From Apostichopus japonicus (taxonomy: Eukaryota; Echinodermata; Holothuroidea; Aspidochirotida; Stichopodidae): a stretch of 64,000 nucleotides of DNA. Positions 1 to 11,100 of the stretch are shown one piece after another (within the stretch, counting starts at the first letter, position 1; each line of letters begins with the position of its first letter). The notes under the pieces were generated by a model that worked only from the letters and a program-made list of their open reading frames with translations, had not been told where the DNA came from and made no database searches. Position numbers and translations under genes: made by a program. The stretch spans positions 16,981,917 through 17,045,916 of the forward strand of contig NC_092571.1 in assembly GCF_037975245.1 (NCBI RefSeq), read 5' to 3'.

Positions 1-744
1 GCTGATTTTAAGGAATGGAATGAGCTCAATAGAATGAGTTTGAGGATTAATGTAAAGGCCCGATCTATTCACAGAAATATGGCTATTGTACAAGGATGCA
101 TCCTAAGATCAAGACAACTGAATAGGCTACTACACTGATGATAAGATTATTGACTAGATTTGGACACTGTTAAAACATGTAAAAAAGGACAAAGTCACCA
201 TTTTATGGTATTAAATGTATATTAAAAAGTGAAAATGATACCAAGTTTCAGATACAAAAACAGAATGAAGCAAAATTACAAACTACTAAAGCACACAAAT
301 ATGCATTGAATGATTCACTCCCCCTACTTGTATGTTCCCCCTCATAGAATGCGATTTTTTTAATAATTAAAATAATTATAGTTTTCTCCATGAAACAAGT
401 ATATCAGAGTGTGCTTGCAATACCTCAAACATGTTTTTGCAAATAATGCTTTTGACAATCTTAAAATTTCAATTTGCTTTATGCAAACATTCATCATTTT
501 CGAACTCGTTTTGGTGCCTTTATAAATCTGTGAAAAATATAAGAAGAACAACAATCACACTGGGATACTACTGTCAATGACTGTGAAACGGATATGTTGT
601 AGCACAATGTAAATTTCTGAAAGATGGAAATTAAACGGTCCATCCTAAGTGCATCTAAAACCCGTCAAACCTCTGGGATGCAAAAACTATTAGGTTTAGA
701 ATAACAATTTATGCAAAAATTATTAAGGAAATTAACTAAGTACA
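1..744. other. Unassigned AT-rich DNA, no gene seen
   Basis: Both strands were read. Only short open frames broken by stops are present, with no family motif, no convincing exon flanked by splice sites and no RNA gene. Probably intergenic or intronic DNA. Confidence 0.5.
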
Positions 745-870
745 TTTCATTTCATTTATTTGTTTCTTCACAATATAAACACAGAGAAGTTAACAAACAT
801 ATATCAACTACAGGGAAAAACTCTGAGGGCTTGTCTAGTAGAGCGCCACCATAAGTAAATAGAGAGAACA
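745..870 (-). mobile_element. LINE 3' end (non-coding tail only)
   Basis: Read on the - strand, this stretch ends in an ...AACAAATAAATGAAATGAAATG tail, the simple (AAATG)n terminus typical of a non-LTR retrotransposon 3' end. The fragment at 40333-40885 ends in the same way, so the two may belong to one family. No reverse-transcriptase coding sequence is present here, and the 5' boundary is a guess. The assignment rests on tail resemblance only. Confidence 0.35.
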
Positions 871-997
871 ATACAAGAAAACAGCAACACCTATTTCCAC
901 CCACACACCAACCAAATACGTATAACCCACACACCCCACCCCCACCTCCCACAATACCTATATATACACATATGCATACATACACAATTGAATACAA

Positions 998-1062
998 ATA
1001 CACACACGCATATATATATATATATATATATGCATATACATACATATATATTTATATACACC
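998..1062. repeat. CA/TA microsatellite
   Basis: An ACACACAC run leads into about ten TA dinucleotides and then a TATATACATACATATATATTTATA mixture. The Tyr/Ile-rich open frames across it are artefacts of the repeat. Confidence 0.8.
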
Positions 1063-2476
1063 CATGTTAATATAAACATGTATGCTTACTTACACAAACA
1101 CAAAAACAATCATGTATATACATATATGTTAGGGGGGAAAATTACAATAACAAAGGGATGGCTACAGCGTACAAAATACAAAATGAAAACTTAAAATCTT
1201 AGTAGAGGTTTATAAGGGATGTAGAAAAGTTACATACGTATTATTAAATCATATTAAGGCACGAGTAAGTATATTTTCTAACTATGGGAGTTGGATCACT
1301 ACTATTCAATTTGGTTTTGCAAACAATACCCTCCTATTATAGAGTACTCATAACAAAATTTATTAAGTTTAAAATAATGGTGAAGTATGAAAACAGTCTA
1401 AGAGTGTCCAGTTTTGAAACAGATGCATTGGGACCATATAAAGTTTATAATTTAAAAATGATGAATGAAAAATATATAAAAAATTGAAAGTGTGTCAAGA
1501 CTTAGTGGTCTAAATTTCGACGTCATCAAATGCTATTGAATAAATATTAATAAAGAATCAATTATCCATTTAAGGTTAAATTAAATCTTTTAATTATTAA
1601 TATAACAGTTATGAATAAAGCATACCTTCATTTGCTTCTTAAAACTATCAAGCTTGTTAAAACAGAATAGAAAAAAGTGGGCATTTAAAGGGATACATAC
1701 AGGTCAAAGTTCCCATTCATATAGAAGCGTATGAAATTCTGAGTAAGATGGTCTTTGAATAGTCAAAATAGCAGCTGTAATTTTCAAGTAATATCCTAAT
1801 TAACTAATTAAATTTGATAGCAAAATGTCCAAACCCCTCTCTTTAAGATTTGGGGGGGGGGTGATGATATTAGCTATCTGTCTACATACCTTTAAATCTT
1901 TGAAATCCATAAATGACCACACATTTGCCAGAGAAACATTCAGAGACCTACCCTGTGAACTTACCTTATCTGGGCTTACCATACACCTTAAATACTAGCC
2001 ATTTAAAGAAATTAAATAGTTAACTGAAGGGCAAAACGAAGATTAAATACATAATGAAATTATGTCAATTGCAACTGTGATGGAGTCCCAAACTGGTGAG
2101 CTTGTTGAATCACAAATGAAAAAGAATTGGGTTGGCCTCCTGTCTGGACATAGGCCCAACAGAAAAGGTTGTGTACACTTCAGGGGCTTCTCCTTAACAA
2201 ATTGGCCAACGTTGGTGGCCCACAGCCTGCACCTGAAATGACAAAGGTATTTCAAAACATTATTACCCAATTAAATATGTGTTGTTATATGGATACAATG
2301 GACGTATGTTTTTTTTATAATTCTGTGGTGCACTTTAGTTGACAAAAAACGTCTTTACATCACCATCAATTTTGTCTATTAAAAACTATCCAGAAGTTGA
2401 TGCAGAATGAAGAAAGCTAAATAAACTTAACACCAAACACAACAAATGGTCCTTTTTTTGTATTGCACTAACGTGA
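1063..2476. other. Unassigned DNA, no gene seen
   Basis: AT-rich DNA with a poly(G) run near 1853-1861. A short - strand open frame at about 1800-1982 has GT-AG-like flanks but no recognisable protein motif, so it was not called. Confidence 0.45.
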
Positions 2477-2813
2477 CCATACACTGTGTGTAGGCATTTG
2501 TAACTCTCTTATGATATACCCTTTTAGGGGTTAAAAGTTCAAGCAATATTTTGGCATAAGTTTCACTCTCTGTTACATAGGACCATTAACATACCTGTTG
2601 TAAGCAATCATTCACATTTTCTAACACAGTTAACAGTTTAATTGTATTTTTGTCCATATTAATTTTGTATTCCCTTGTTAATTAAATAGTGAAAGGGGTT
2701 ACATCTTTGTTGTATTATTAACTGGTAAAAGGCAATGTTGTTTAATATTGATATTCCTTTAAGGCTCTGACTGATTTCTTTATTATTAGTCATTACTGCC
2801 TGTACTGTGAATG
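2477..2813. repeat. Direct repeat copy 1 (about 335 bp, unoccupied)
   Basis: Starts CCATACACTGTGTGTAGGCA and runs to ...GGCTCTGACTG and CTGTACTGTGAATG. The same text recurs at 2903-3235 at roughly 80 percent identity by eye. This copy lacks the LINE insertion found at the end of copy 2, so it behaves as an empty site. The nature of the parent repeat is unknown. Confidence 0.75.
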
Positions 2814-2902
2814 AAGAAGTTACTCAACTTCACAGATAGTATACCCCGACTTAAAGTAGTTGAATATTGTGTTTGCTTTGGAGTGTGTTTTATTTGTTAT
2901 GT

Positions 2903-3235
2903 CCATACACTGTGTTGTAGTAGGCATTTGTAACTCTCTTAGGATATTCCCTTTCAGGGGTTAGAAGGTTATGCAATCTTTTGGCGTAAGTTTCTCTCTC
3001 TGCTGCAAAGGAGGACCATTAACATACCTGCATTGTAACGAATCATTCGGATTTTCCAACACCGTTCAAATTTGAATTGTACAGTATATTCTATGCATAT
3101 TTGCATTCCCTTGTGGATTGTGAAGCGGTAGATCTTTGATGTAGTAACTGGTAAAAGGCAATGTTCTTTATTATTGGTATTCCTTTTAAGGCTCTGACTG
3201 GTTTTCTACAGTATTACGCATTGCTGTCTTTACTG
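2903..3235. repeat. Direct repeat copy 2 (interrupted by a LINE)
   Basis: Second copy of the repeat at 2477-2813. It follows copy 1 to ...GCTGTCTTTACTG, where copy 1 continues directly into TGAATG. Here the text changes to LINE sequence and TGAATG reappears at 3711. Homology beyond those six bases is lost. Confidence 0.75.
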
Positions 3236-3610
3236 GTCCAGAGGAGGGCTACTAGGATGATTAGTTCCTTAAAGAGTGTTCCTTATAATAGGCGGTTACA
3301 ACTGTTGAATCTCACCACACTGGAGCTTAGGAGGTTACGTGGGGACTTGATCCAGGTTTTCAAGATTGTGTATGGTTTCGACAATTTATCCTTTACCGAC
3401 TTTTTCATGTTTGCTAACAGTAGTTGTACCAGAGGTCATTGTCTTAAACTCCAAAAGTCACATAGTAGGATTAATACTCGGCATATCTTTTTTTCTAATA
3501 GGGTTGTGAATGAGTGGAATGGTTTGCCTGAGAAAGTTGTAATTGCAAGTAGTGTCAATGGGTTTAAGAATGCTTTGGACAAGCACTTTAAGCATTGTAA
3601 TCGGGTCTGA
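3236..3610 (+). pseudogene. LINE reverse-transcriptase C-terminal fragment
   Basis: The frame is open and reads VQRRATRMI at its start, then LELRRLRGDLIQVFKI, TRGH, FFSNRVVNEWNGLP and a final FKNALDKHF before the stop. This motif order is typical of the region after the polymerase palm in jockey/CR1-like LINE proteins, just before the ORF end. The upstream 25 codons in the same frame (3161-3235) belong to an unrelated repeat and are open by chance. Catalytic polymerase and endonuclease domains are absent, so the copy is dead. The clade cannot be fixed without a database search. Confidence 0.75.
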
Positions 3611-3710
3611 GTGTTTGTGTCTTCAGTTTTTTTTCTCTCTCTATAGGGTCCTTGATGGGGACTTAAGTGTCCCTCCTGATCCTTTTTTTCTACTAAACTA
3701 AACTAAACTG
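3236..3710 (+). mobile_element. 5'-truncated non-LTR retrotransposon (LINE)
   Basis: Contains the C-terminal end of a LINE reverse-transcriptase ORF (3236-3610), a short 3' UTR and an (ACTAA)n-type tail (ACTAAACTAAACTAAACTG). Comparison with the repeat copy at 2477-2813 places the 5' junction at 3235/3236 and the 3' junction near 3710. The bases ACTG occur on both sides and may be a short target duplication. The 3' UTR contains GGGAC-TTAAGT-GTCCC, a small hairpin just before the tail. Such 5' truncation is the usual outcome of target-primed reverse transcription. Confidence 0.75.
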
Positions 3711-4729
3711 TGAATGCTAAATATTAAAGCCGTATAGTATTGTTCTCCTGCATATTGAAATTGAATTGATATATTGATCTTTATTTGCAGTGATATATAC
3801 CATATCTGATATTGCTATTGCTATTCATGATAGTTATGATTGATTATTGCAATTGTTTATCGACCGAAGTTGATTGTTTCCATTACTGTTTTGTCATTTA
3901 CTTTCAGAAAATTTCCCCTTATTCCGAATTTCCCACCTGTGAATAAATATGTATTCAAAAACAACCTGGTGAGTGGTAATTTTTTCAGTTTGTGACGTTA
4001 CATCTTGATACGTGAAATAACAAAACATCAGAAAAACGTTATGAAGAGAAACACAATTCCTGGACCTTAGCTGCATTAACTTCTGGCCCATTACTCATAG
4101 GCCTAACACTAGGCATAGTCCTTACCTCCAACAACTAGCCTAGGCCTACGTGCTAATGTGCATAGTGTCAAGCCTAATGTTAAATGTTTCCGCTAAAGTG
4201 CACTGTTAAGCGTAACGTTAAAGAGCCTGTAGCCAATCGACTGTATAGGCAAAGACGACCTGCGGCCATGACGATCTTGTAAATTCTATACAATTTCACG
4301 TTCTTTCAACATTTTCTTGATAAACTTACCTCCAAACAACTGAATACCATCACATCCGAATCCCCTTTCTTCAAGCCACTGCGAAACTGACATGTTTTAA
4401 GACGCAACTACAAGAACAAGGGAAGGCAAAGGAATTAAAAATGGCGTAAACACAAATATTTCTAAATTCGAAAAAAGACGCATACTGATTGGTTGATCTT
4501 TCACTCCAAGAAAGAGTGAGCGTCCTTAGCATTTGATTGGCTAAATGGGTCACTGCATTTGATTGGCTAAATGGGTCACTCCTTTGTAACTGGAGTGAAT
4601 ATTAAGTACTTCGGCTTCGTCTAATGGAGTGAATTTCCGCTCCTTTGGACTTTGGAGTGAATGTTCACTCTTTGTTTTTTAGAGTGTGACTGACTTCTAA
4701 CGATCGCCACTAACTATAGGGCAGAATAG
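3711..4729. other. Unassigned DNA with a 26-bp tandem duplication
   Basis: No gene is seen. At about 4529-4579 the unit GCATTTGATTGGCTAAATGG(GTCACT) occurs twice in tandem. The surrounding 4480-4690 has many GAGTGA/TCACTC words in both orientations, as in a small inverted-repeat element whose ends I could not define. Two TAGGCCTA octamers lie at 4098 and 4141. Confidence 0.45.
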
Positions 4730-4915
4730 TATGGGCGGCCATTACCGCAAAAACAAAATATAAAAATAAATTACACCAAAATTTAATTTTCTCCTTTACT
4801 AATATATTTACTCCGTCCAAAAAAAAATCTTCATTAAATTTTTGTTAAGTTCATGAAAAAAATAAATAAACTGCATCAAAAATGAGTTTACTCCATCAAG
4901 TAATGGCCGCCCATA
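4730..4915. mobile_element. MITE-like element with perfect 16-bp inverted ends
   Basis: The left end TATGGGCGGCCATTAC (4730-4745) and right end GTAATGGCCGCCCATA (4900-4915) are exact reverse complements. The 186-bp body is AT-rich, has no ORF and has two similar TTTACTCC(G/A)TC words. The bases GAATA occur just outside both ends (offset by one G on the left), a possible short target duplication. The size, non-coding body and inverted ends fit a non-autonomous DNA transposon. The superfamily is not determinable. Confidence 0.65.
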
Positions 4916-5504
4916 GAATATCTCCGTTTGGTAGTATGTCATCTTGAGGTCAATGCTACAAATCCCGTTCTAGTAAAAATAAACAATTTTGTTCTTTTTT
5001 TTCATAATTTTTTTTAACCGAATAAACTCGTCAGTCAGTGAACACATGTACCCCTAATAATAGTTATAATACCGTTCCATAAATAAAACATATTTAAGCC
5101 TATATTTCCTAGCTAGCGGGAGATCCCCGTCGAGGATATCGAAAGTATATTTATAGCTTAGGGCGTTTCCTGTTCCTACAAAGCTTTCTACCATATTTGT
5201 GGTCAGTGGTTTAATCTTTAGGAGGTGACCAACGAGGTATGTCAAGGTGATAAGGAGACTCATGCACTCAATAAAGTTACTTGAGAATAGCCTCGTCAGC
5301 GAATGGATCCGTCGGAACTTTCCAAACACATTAAAACAATCATAAATCTTCTCCCGTTGGTCAACTTATAAAAGCAAGGCCTAGGTCATTGCTATAATTG
5401 TGACCGTCAGCAAAGTTAAAGGGGGAGGGAGGAATAACCAATTTGGAATCGAGATGAAGCGCTACATAAATGAATCAGTTGTATCGTGTATAACAGATTT
5501 TGTA
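4916..5504. other. Unassigned DNA
   Basis: No gene or repeat recognised on either strand. Open frames are short and lack splice-site support. Confidence 0.4.
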
Positions 5505-5750
5505 TACAGAACGGTTTATATAACGGTAGCATTATCACTAAACAATAACGGTGCCTTTCAATCATTAAGGTCCCGAGTTCGATTCACTCCAAGATTAAGG
5601 TATGTCGTCCAGTTAAAGAGTTGTTGACAATTGACCATTCATAATCATGGACGTATCTAAGAGACTGACTTCGGTCAGCTTGCGGCTTTGATAAGCCAAT
5701 GATGGCTTCTTCGCGAGTTCCTGCTTGCAGGAGGAGTCTAAAATACAAAC
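5505..5750 (+). mobile_element. tRNA-derived SINE candidate
   Basis: The 5' part resembles a tRNA body: TAACGGTAGCATTATCACT (degenerate A-box region), then TTTCAATCATTAAGGTCCC and GAGTTCGATTCACTCC, a good RNA polymerase III B box (consensus GGTTCGANTCC). It is followed by a non-tRNA body ending in a hairpin (CCTGCTTGCAGG) and an A-rich, microsatellite-like end (AAAATACAAACATACATATA). This is the layout of a tRNA-derived SINE. The ends are approximate and no second copy is present in the window. Confidence 0.45.
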
Positions 5751-7003
5751 ATACATATATACAACAGATGCATCTTGTAACTTGAACGATGAATAAGTGT
5801 ATATATGCCTCACTATTTCCTGTCAACGATAACCATTAGGCCTCCCGTTTACGCCTCTCTTACCAACCCTCTTTAAGTCTTGCACCCGTCACGCGGAACC
5901 ACTTTCTTCTTGCCTACAAAGAATGGATCCATCAGCCACGGCTTTCCAGCCCCCTATTGCACCCCACCCTCTTTCTTCTTTCCTATGTGGAAGTAACAAT
6001 ATACCAGCGCCAATAAGAAAGTGACCTCTCGTGGCACGGTTACAATGTCTCTGGTCTGAAGCCAGGAGTTGGAGGGGGGGGGGGTAACATCTTTAAAGAT
6101 AATTTTATCCTTCCTTTTATGCTTTTTAAAATTTGTTCAAATCTTTGTGAATTCTGACTCCTTCATCTTTTACGTCTGCATACTTTACGACTTCGGACAT
6201 TTTTGTGAAAGAATTACAAGAAGCATTCTCACCTCTATAGCTTGGGCGGCCAGTAGTTTGCCTGGAAGGAATTGCTTCTCTTTCTTTACCGTTCAACAGT
6301 TAAATGTAAGAAATTATAAAACACGTTATTTGAGAGGCGACACCTCCCTTTAATATTGGTCAGAAAAGATTTCATCTGGCGGATGAAGTTGATCATGACT
6401 GCGCGTGAACAAGGTCACATCAATTATAAGTGAAGTAAAAAAATGAGGCCTTCGTTTCTAACCAAACTTATGAAAGGTGGGATAAGTTTTCCGATCTAGT
6501 TTGTGTTTGTCTCTCTCTTTCTTTCTTTCTTTCTTTTCACATTGTTTAATTACGATCACAGAAAAAAAATGGAGAATGATAAAGATTTAAGATATAATTA
6601 AAACAACAGGAAAATAATCGTGCTACGTTCATGAGATGCGGTTAAAGGAATATTTCCGGTGACACCAGATCTGAGGACAAGGTTTTTTACTTTTCTTTCT
6701 CTCTTGTAAAAGAGAGGCGACTGTTATATCTTAACGTCATATAACAGGGCTTTATCGGGTCAAGTGATATTCTATAGGAAGGAGTATAATGTTGCGGTCA
6801 AAATCGAGTTTCGTAAGAAGCATTCAAGGTGAATGAATGCATTCTCAATTATGTTTATGTAAGACATTTGGTAGGATTAGTATGTCTCCATGAAATTCAA
6901 TGAAAAGTCATTATTTTACGTAAAATGTTTCGGTTTGTAATAACCTTGAAAATTCTTCAGATATTTCGAATCTTACTTCCCCCATCAGAGAATGGATCCT
7001 TCC
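5751..7003. other. Unassigned DNA
   Basis: Contains a poly(G) run near 6074, a CTTT microsatellite near 6510-6537 and only short non-coding frames. Confidence 0.4.
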
Positions 7004-7403
7004 CATTGGCGTGCACTGAATTTCAACGGTGGGGAATCGAAATGGACCAAATGCCGGAGTCAATTTGATTTTTATAAAGGCGGTGGTTTGGGCCTAAAGG
7101 GCGACTAAAGGAAGCCGACTCCCATGTATGGGGTCTACCCCCTCCCGAAGAAGTGAAACGTTTAGACGTCAAAATGATGGTGCATTCCGTGGCATATATA
7201 GATTATCAATTATGTCTGTAATGACGAGGTTGTGCCAATAAATACTCTTGACTTGTTTTGGGTCAGGTTGAAAAAGGGGTGCACACTCAGGAGAGCCTAT
7301 AACTCTTGCCCTGACTGCATGTCAACAATTCCTGACTGAAACATTTTCCCCGACCGTGACGAAGGAGGTAGGGGCGCTCCCCCACCCCACGGGCACGCCA
7401 CTG
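7004..7403. mobile_element. Degenerate hAT-type MITE candidate
   Basis: The left end reads CATTGGCGTGCAC and the reverse complement of the right end reads CAGTGGCGTGCCC. This is a near match to the CAGTGGCG-type terminus seen in the clear hAT-like element at 56949-57351. The 400-bp body has no ORF and ends in GC-rich sequence, as in that family. The 8-bp flanks (ATCCTTCC and ATACACCT) match only partly, so the target duplication is decayed or the call is wrong. Confidence 0.4.
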
Positions 7404-10400
7404 ATACACCTTATGAAATGCTGTAACGAGATGATTTTCTTCCCCTTTCATTCCTTATAAACCTAGCCTTATTCTGTGATGTTGTTTATGCTTGATGAGT
7501 ATTAAATTATCTTCTTTCTTCCGTTGCTGTCGACGGATCATTGTTGGATTACCGTGCTATTTCTTTCTATATCCTTCTCTAAATTTGTTATGACGGCCCT
7601 CTTAGTCTTCTGTACATATCAGTGTTTTTCGGTGAACGATGACGAAGTAATAAAGAAGAACTTCACACAGCTCAGTCGAAGGGGTACAAAAGAGCTTTCC
7701 TCAACGGGATTTACTTCCGACATATTTCCCGTATCTGTTTATTATGCAAATGCTAGAAGTTTCGCTAACATTACAGGTTTTCATCCATGAGCGGCACTAG
7801 ACATCTGATTCTGTTTACAAATAAATCGATTACGGAACATTTCAACAAGGGCATTGCACAGTGCAAGATCAGCGATTGTCACCATGGCAACAACGTACAA
7901 ACCTATATTTCCTGTTCCCAACAGGTACGTTCCCGTAACCTCATTTCTCAGAAATAGCTGACTTTAGACTCGTGACTGTTATCTACATGGCGGGGCCGAA
8001 ATGAAATATAGATTTTAAAAACCCAAACGTTTCATCGACCCCAAACAATATTCTTTCAATACCGAGTAAAACTGTCAGCCTGGATATACCAGGAGAAGCG
8101 TCCATTGTACGGTTTATCGGTGCCGACCCATAAACCACAAAATGATAATATATGGTATAAGTGACAAGATGTTTGAATGCCCGTACCGTCCTATCATTAA
8201 AGGTGATCTATTTCTCGACCTCTTTTCCACATATGCCCGATGTCATCCCGTAACTTAAATATCCCTCATTGTTTTGCCTGATTTGGTAAAAACTTCCGAT
8301 AGTTTTGGAACCCTTAGAACAATTCGCAATGTAAGTCACTACATGGTGACTATACATGGTGACAAAACGTTGAAAATCGAATTCAAATTTATCAATCATC
8401 GGCGCGTTTATCTACATTTGATGAAGAAAAATGTACTTCCTGATCCAGCCCATGAAGCGAATTAACACATATCGTAATGAAGGACGGATCCTTTGGAGGG
8501 GGCGATGGCCCTCTCTTCTGAAATGTTTTTGGCAAACATCCCTGTTCCCTCCTACTCCTCATGTACTCCTCCATAACCTTCCTGCCGTCCCATCCCTTTC
8601 ACAACCTCCACCCCAGCGTCTCACATTTTATTCTCAATCTATACGTGCTTATTTGTATTGATCAATGTATACTTCCCTGATATTTACAATCATCACATTC
8701 GAAATTGTCATCCAACCTGTTTTTCAAAAACACTTTCACAATTTGGTTTTCTTTTTTGACAAACTGTCTGCACTGTCAGTAATCATTCAAGAATCCATGA
8801 CTCCATAAGCATCATGCATGATGACATTAACATTTCATTACAACGTAATTTTCCTTAAATTTGATTAACCTCTGTGTGAAGTGAGTCAATTGACAAAACT
8901 ATTTATTCTTTGAAATCGCGTGCAATAAGAAGGGGGGGGGGGGGTGGGGGGGAGTGGAGACAGTTCCATAAAGAAAGATTTCTTTGATCAATATTTCAAA
9001 GAAAGATTTCTTTTGATCAATATTTCATGAAAATAATAGTTATGTGAATATTGATACGCCCAAATTAAGTCATATAAGTTAGTGACGTCATGCCAATGGA
9101 ATTCGAACCTCCGCGATAGGTCTGTAGCGCAATATATAATTTCGGCATGCACATAGATTTATTTACAAAATGCGTGGACCATCCGTAATTTACGATGAAC
9201 GATTTACAAAAGCGTCACCCAAAATATGTCGCCCACGTGCGTACCTTATCCACCATCAAGGAAAAACCGGTTCTGTTTCTGCGGAGATACCGTTATATGA
9301 TACCAGCTGCATTGGCCGACAGAAAAAGCAAACCATACAAACTAAATATACTAAAACGTGGAGCATCGTCTGTCGCATGAAGTATAACGTCATGACCCGT
9401 TCGCCGGAAATACCATGACGTCATAGCAACCCACCTATCATACCGTTTGATTTTTTCGATATCCAATATGCCCATAGATTATTTAAATGTTGCATGGATG
9501 AAAATCTTTTTCATGGCATAGTGCAAATCAATGCTACTTTTCACTATTTATAACTGAACTCTGATGAAACTCAAAAATATAGCAGAAGACATATAAAGCT
9601 TTAACTATATATATGAGTTCTCAATTCAGCCATATTCGTTTTGGGTTACTTAACTGGCTACGAAATTCTTATTAATTATCTTAGAACTTTCTGGTTTAAA
9701 ATTTTATGTTTGGAACTTTCGCAGAGAAGAGGGTGACTGGGGTTAGCCGGGGCTAATCTTCCCCGAAGCCATCGGTCACAAAATGTATAAAACATAATAT
9801 GGTTGAACGTATATATGACAGTAAACGGGCAGTAAATCCGTTTGACTGTACGGTATGTATCTACACTGTACGGTATGTATCTACACAAAACATTGTCATC
9901 ACTATCAGCGTCACCTACATCATCGTCATACTCATCGCCAAAAATTGGTTGAATGATGCATCCATCATATAATAGAGGTTGATCTACAAAGGTAAAAAGG
10001 CAAAGACATTTTTATCTGTATTAATATGGAGAAAACAAGATCTAAAACGATGAGGCTCTACAACTCTTTCCATCATTCCCGATAATTATAGATGAAATCA
10101 TTTCAGGGACCTCCTATGGGCCAGGAGGATTCTAATACAAACTCAACGCACTATACCAACCTTCCTCGCCCCTCCCCTCTACCCCCATCTCATTCAGAGA
10201 AGGATGGAATGGCATAAATCCGGGCCGAAGATAAATTGTATGAATTAATACCTAACCAATGCAATTCGTTTTTTTTTTCTTGTAAATAGTTGGCAATGTA
10301 ACAGATCTAATGTTTGCAAATCTTCCACACGACTCAGTTATGTCCACAAAATCAGTCGAACGACATCGACTCTCCGTAAGGTACACGAGTGCTTATACGA

Positions 10401-10759
10401 ATGAAGAACTCTCAGGACCTGAAGAAATTATACCTTACATGGAGGAGTATAGATTACCTTGTAGGTGGAAACGCATTTTTACGATTAACACGCCCGCCCC
10501 CCCCCCCCCCGCCCTCACACCCTTCCCCTTACTAAACATTGAATTCCTATATCGCCCGATAAGTCAAGTATACAACGTGTACTGAAGTCTCATATACATG
10601 CCCAGAAATTCGATTTCACCTTCCACTACTCCCATTTCTCCCCTTTCCATATTCACATATGCCCACTATGCCAATTATACAATCTACACCATGCTCACTA
10701 CACCATGCACCACACACTATGCACCACCGCACCATGCCTACTATAATCAATCTCTACAA
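7404..10759. other. Unassigned DNA with small tandem duplications
   Basis: No gene could be supported. Small structures seen: two tandem copies of a 28-bp unit AAAGAAAGATTTCTTTGATC(AATATTTC) around 8979-9037, a 20-bp unit ACTGTACGGTATGTATCTAC repeated twice at about 9845-9886, and poly(G)/poly(C) runs near 8931-8950 and 10497-10510. A TTCGAA-centred B-box-like word near 9103 lacks an A box. Confidence 0.45.
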
Positions 10760-11100
10760 TACCATCATTGGTATTTTAAGCCCACAAAACCGTGCAACAA
10801 ACACATGGAATCTTCTAACGAACGATTTAAAGAGTAAAAAGTCAGTCACATCCTTTAAGAAGTGGTTATGTAAGGAAATGATAGCTAGTTACTGACTACT
10901 ACCAAATTAAACCTGTATGTAATTACTATATATATAATGAACATTTCATTTGTATTTATATTTATGTATATGTGTTTATATATATTTTCTTTTCTTTCTA
11001 CAGGGAGTCTTCCACACTGTTAAGCTTTTAAGCTTTATGGGAGACTTCCCTCCACTTTGTACTTCTGTGGAAAAACAAATAAATAAATAAATAAAACATA
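10760..11100 (+). mobile_element. LINE 3' fragment (reverse-transcriptase tail, UTR, AAAT tail)
   Basis: From about 10776 to 10895 an open frame reads NRATNTWNLLTNDLKSKKS then TSFKKWL before the stop. This W-x-L-x-x-D-(I/L)-K ... FK pattern is typical of the last residues of LINE reverse-transcriptase ORFs. An AT-rich 3' UTR follows, with GGGAGTCTTCC ... GGGAGACTTCCC words, ending in (AAAT)n near 11080-11100. The tail differs from the other two LINE fragments, so this is probably a separate family. The 5' limit is uncertain. Confidence 0.55.

Noticed and set aside
1800-1982. Possible - strand exon near 1896-1948 with AG and GTATGT flanks
   Set aside because: No pyrimidine tract, no recognisable protein motif and no partner exon.
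3161-3235. Upstream extension of the LINE open frame
   Set aside because: Comparison with the repeat copy at 2477-2813 shows these codons belong to the host repeat, not the retrotransposon.
9095-9130. tRNA-like GAGGTTCGAATTCC word on the - strand
   Set aside because: No A box at the right distance and no cloverleaf could be drawn, so it is not a tRNA gene.
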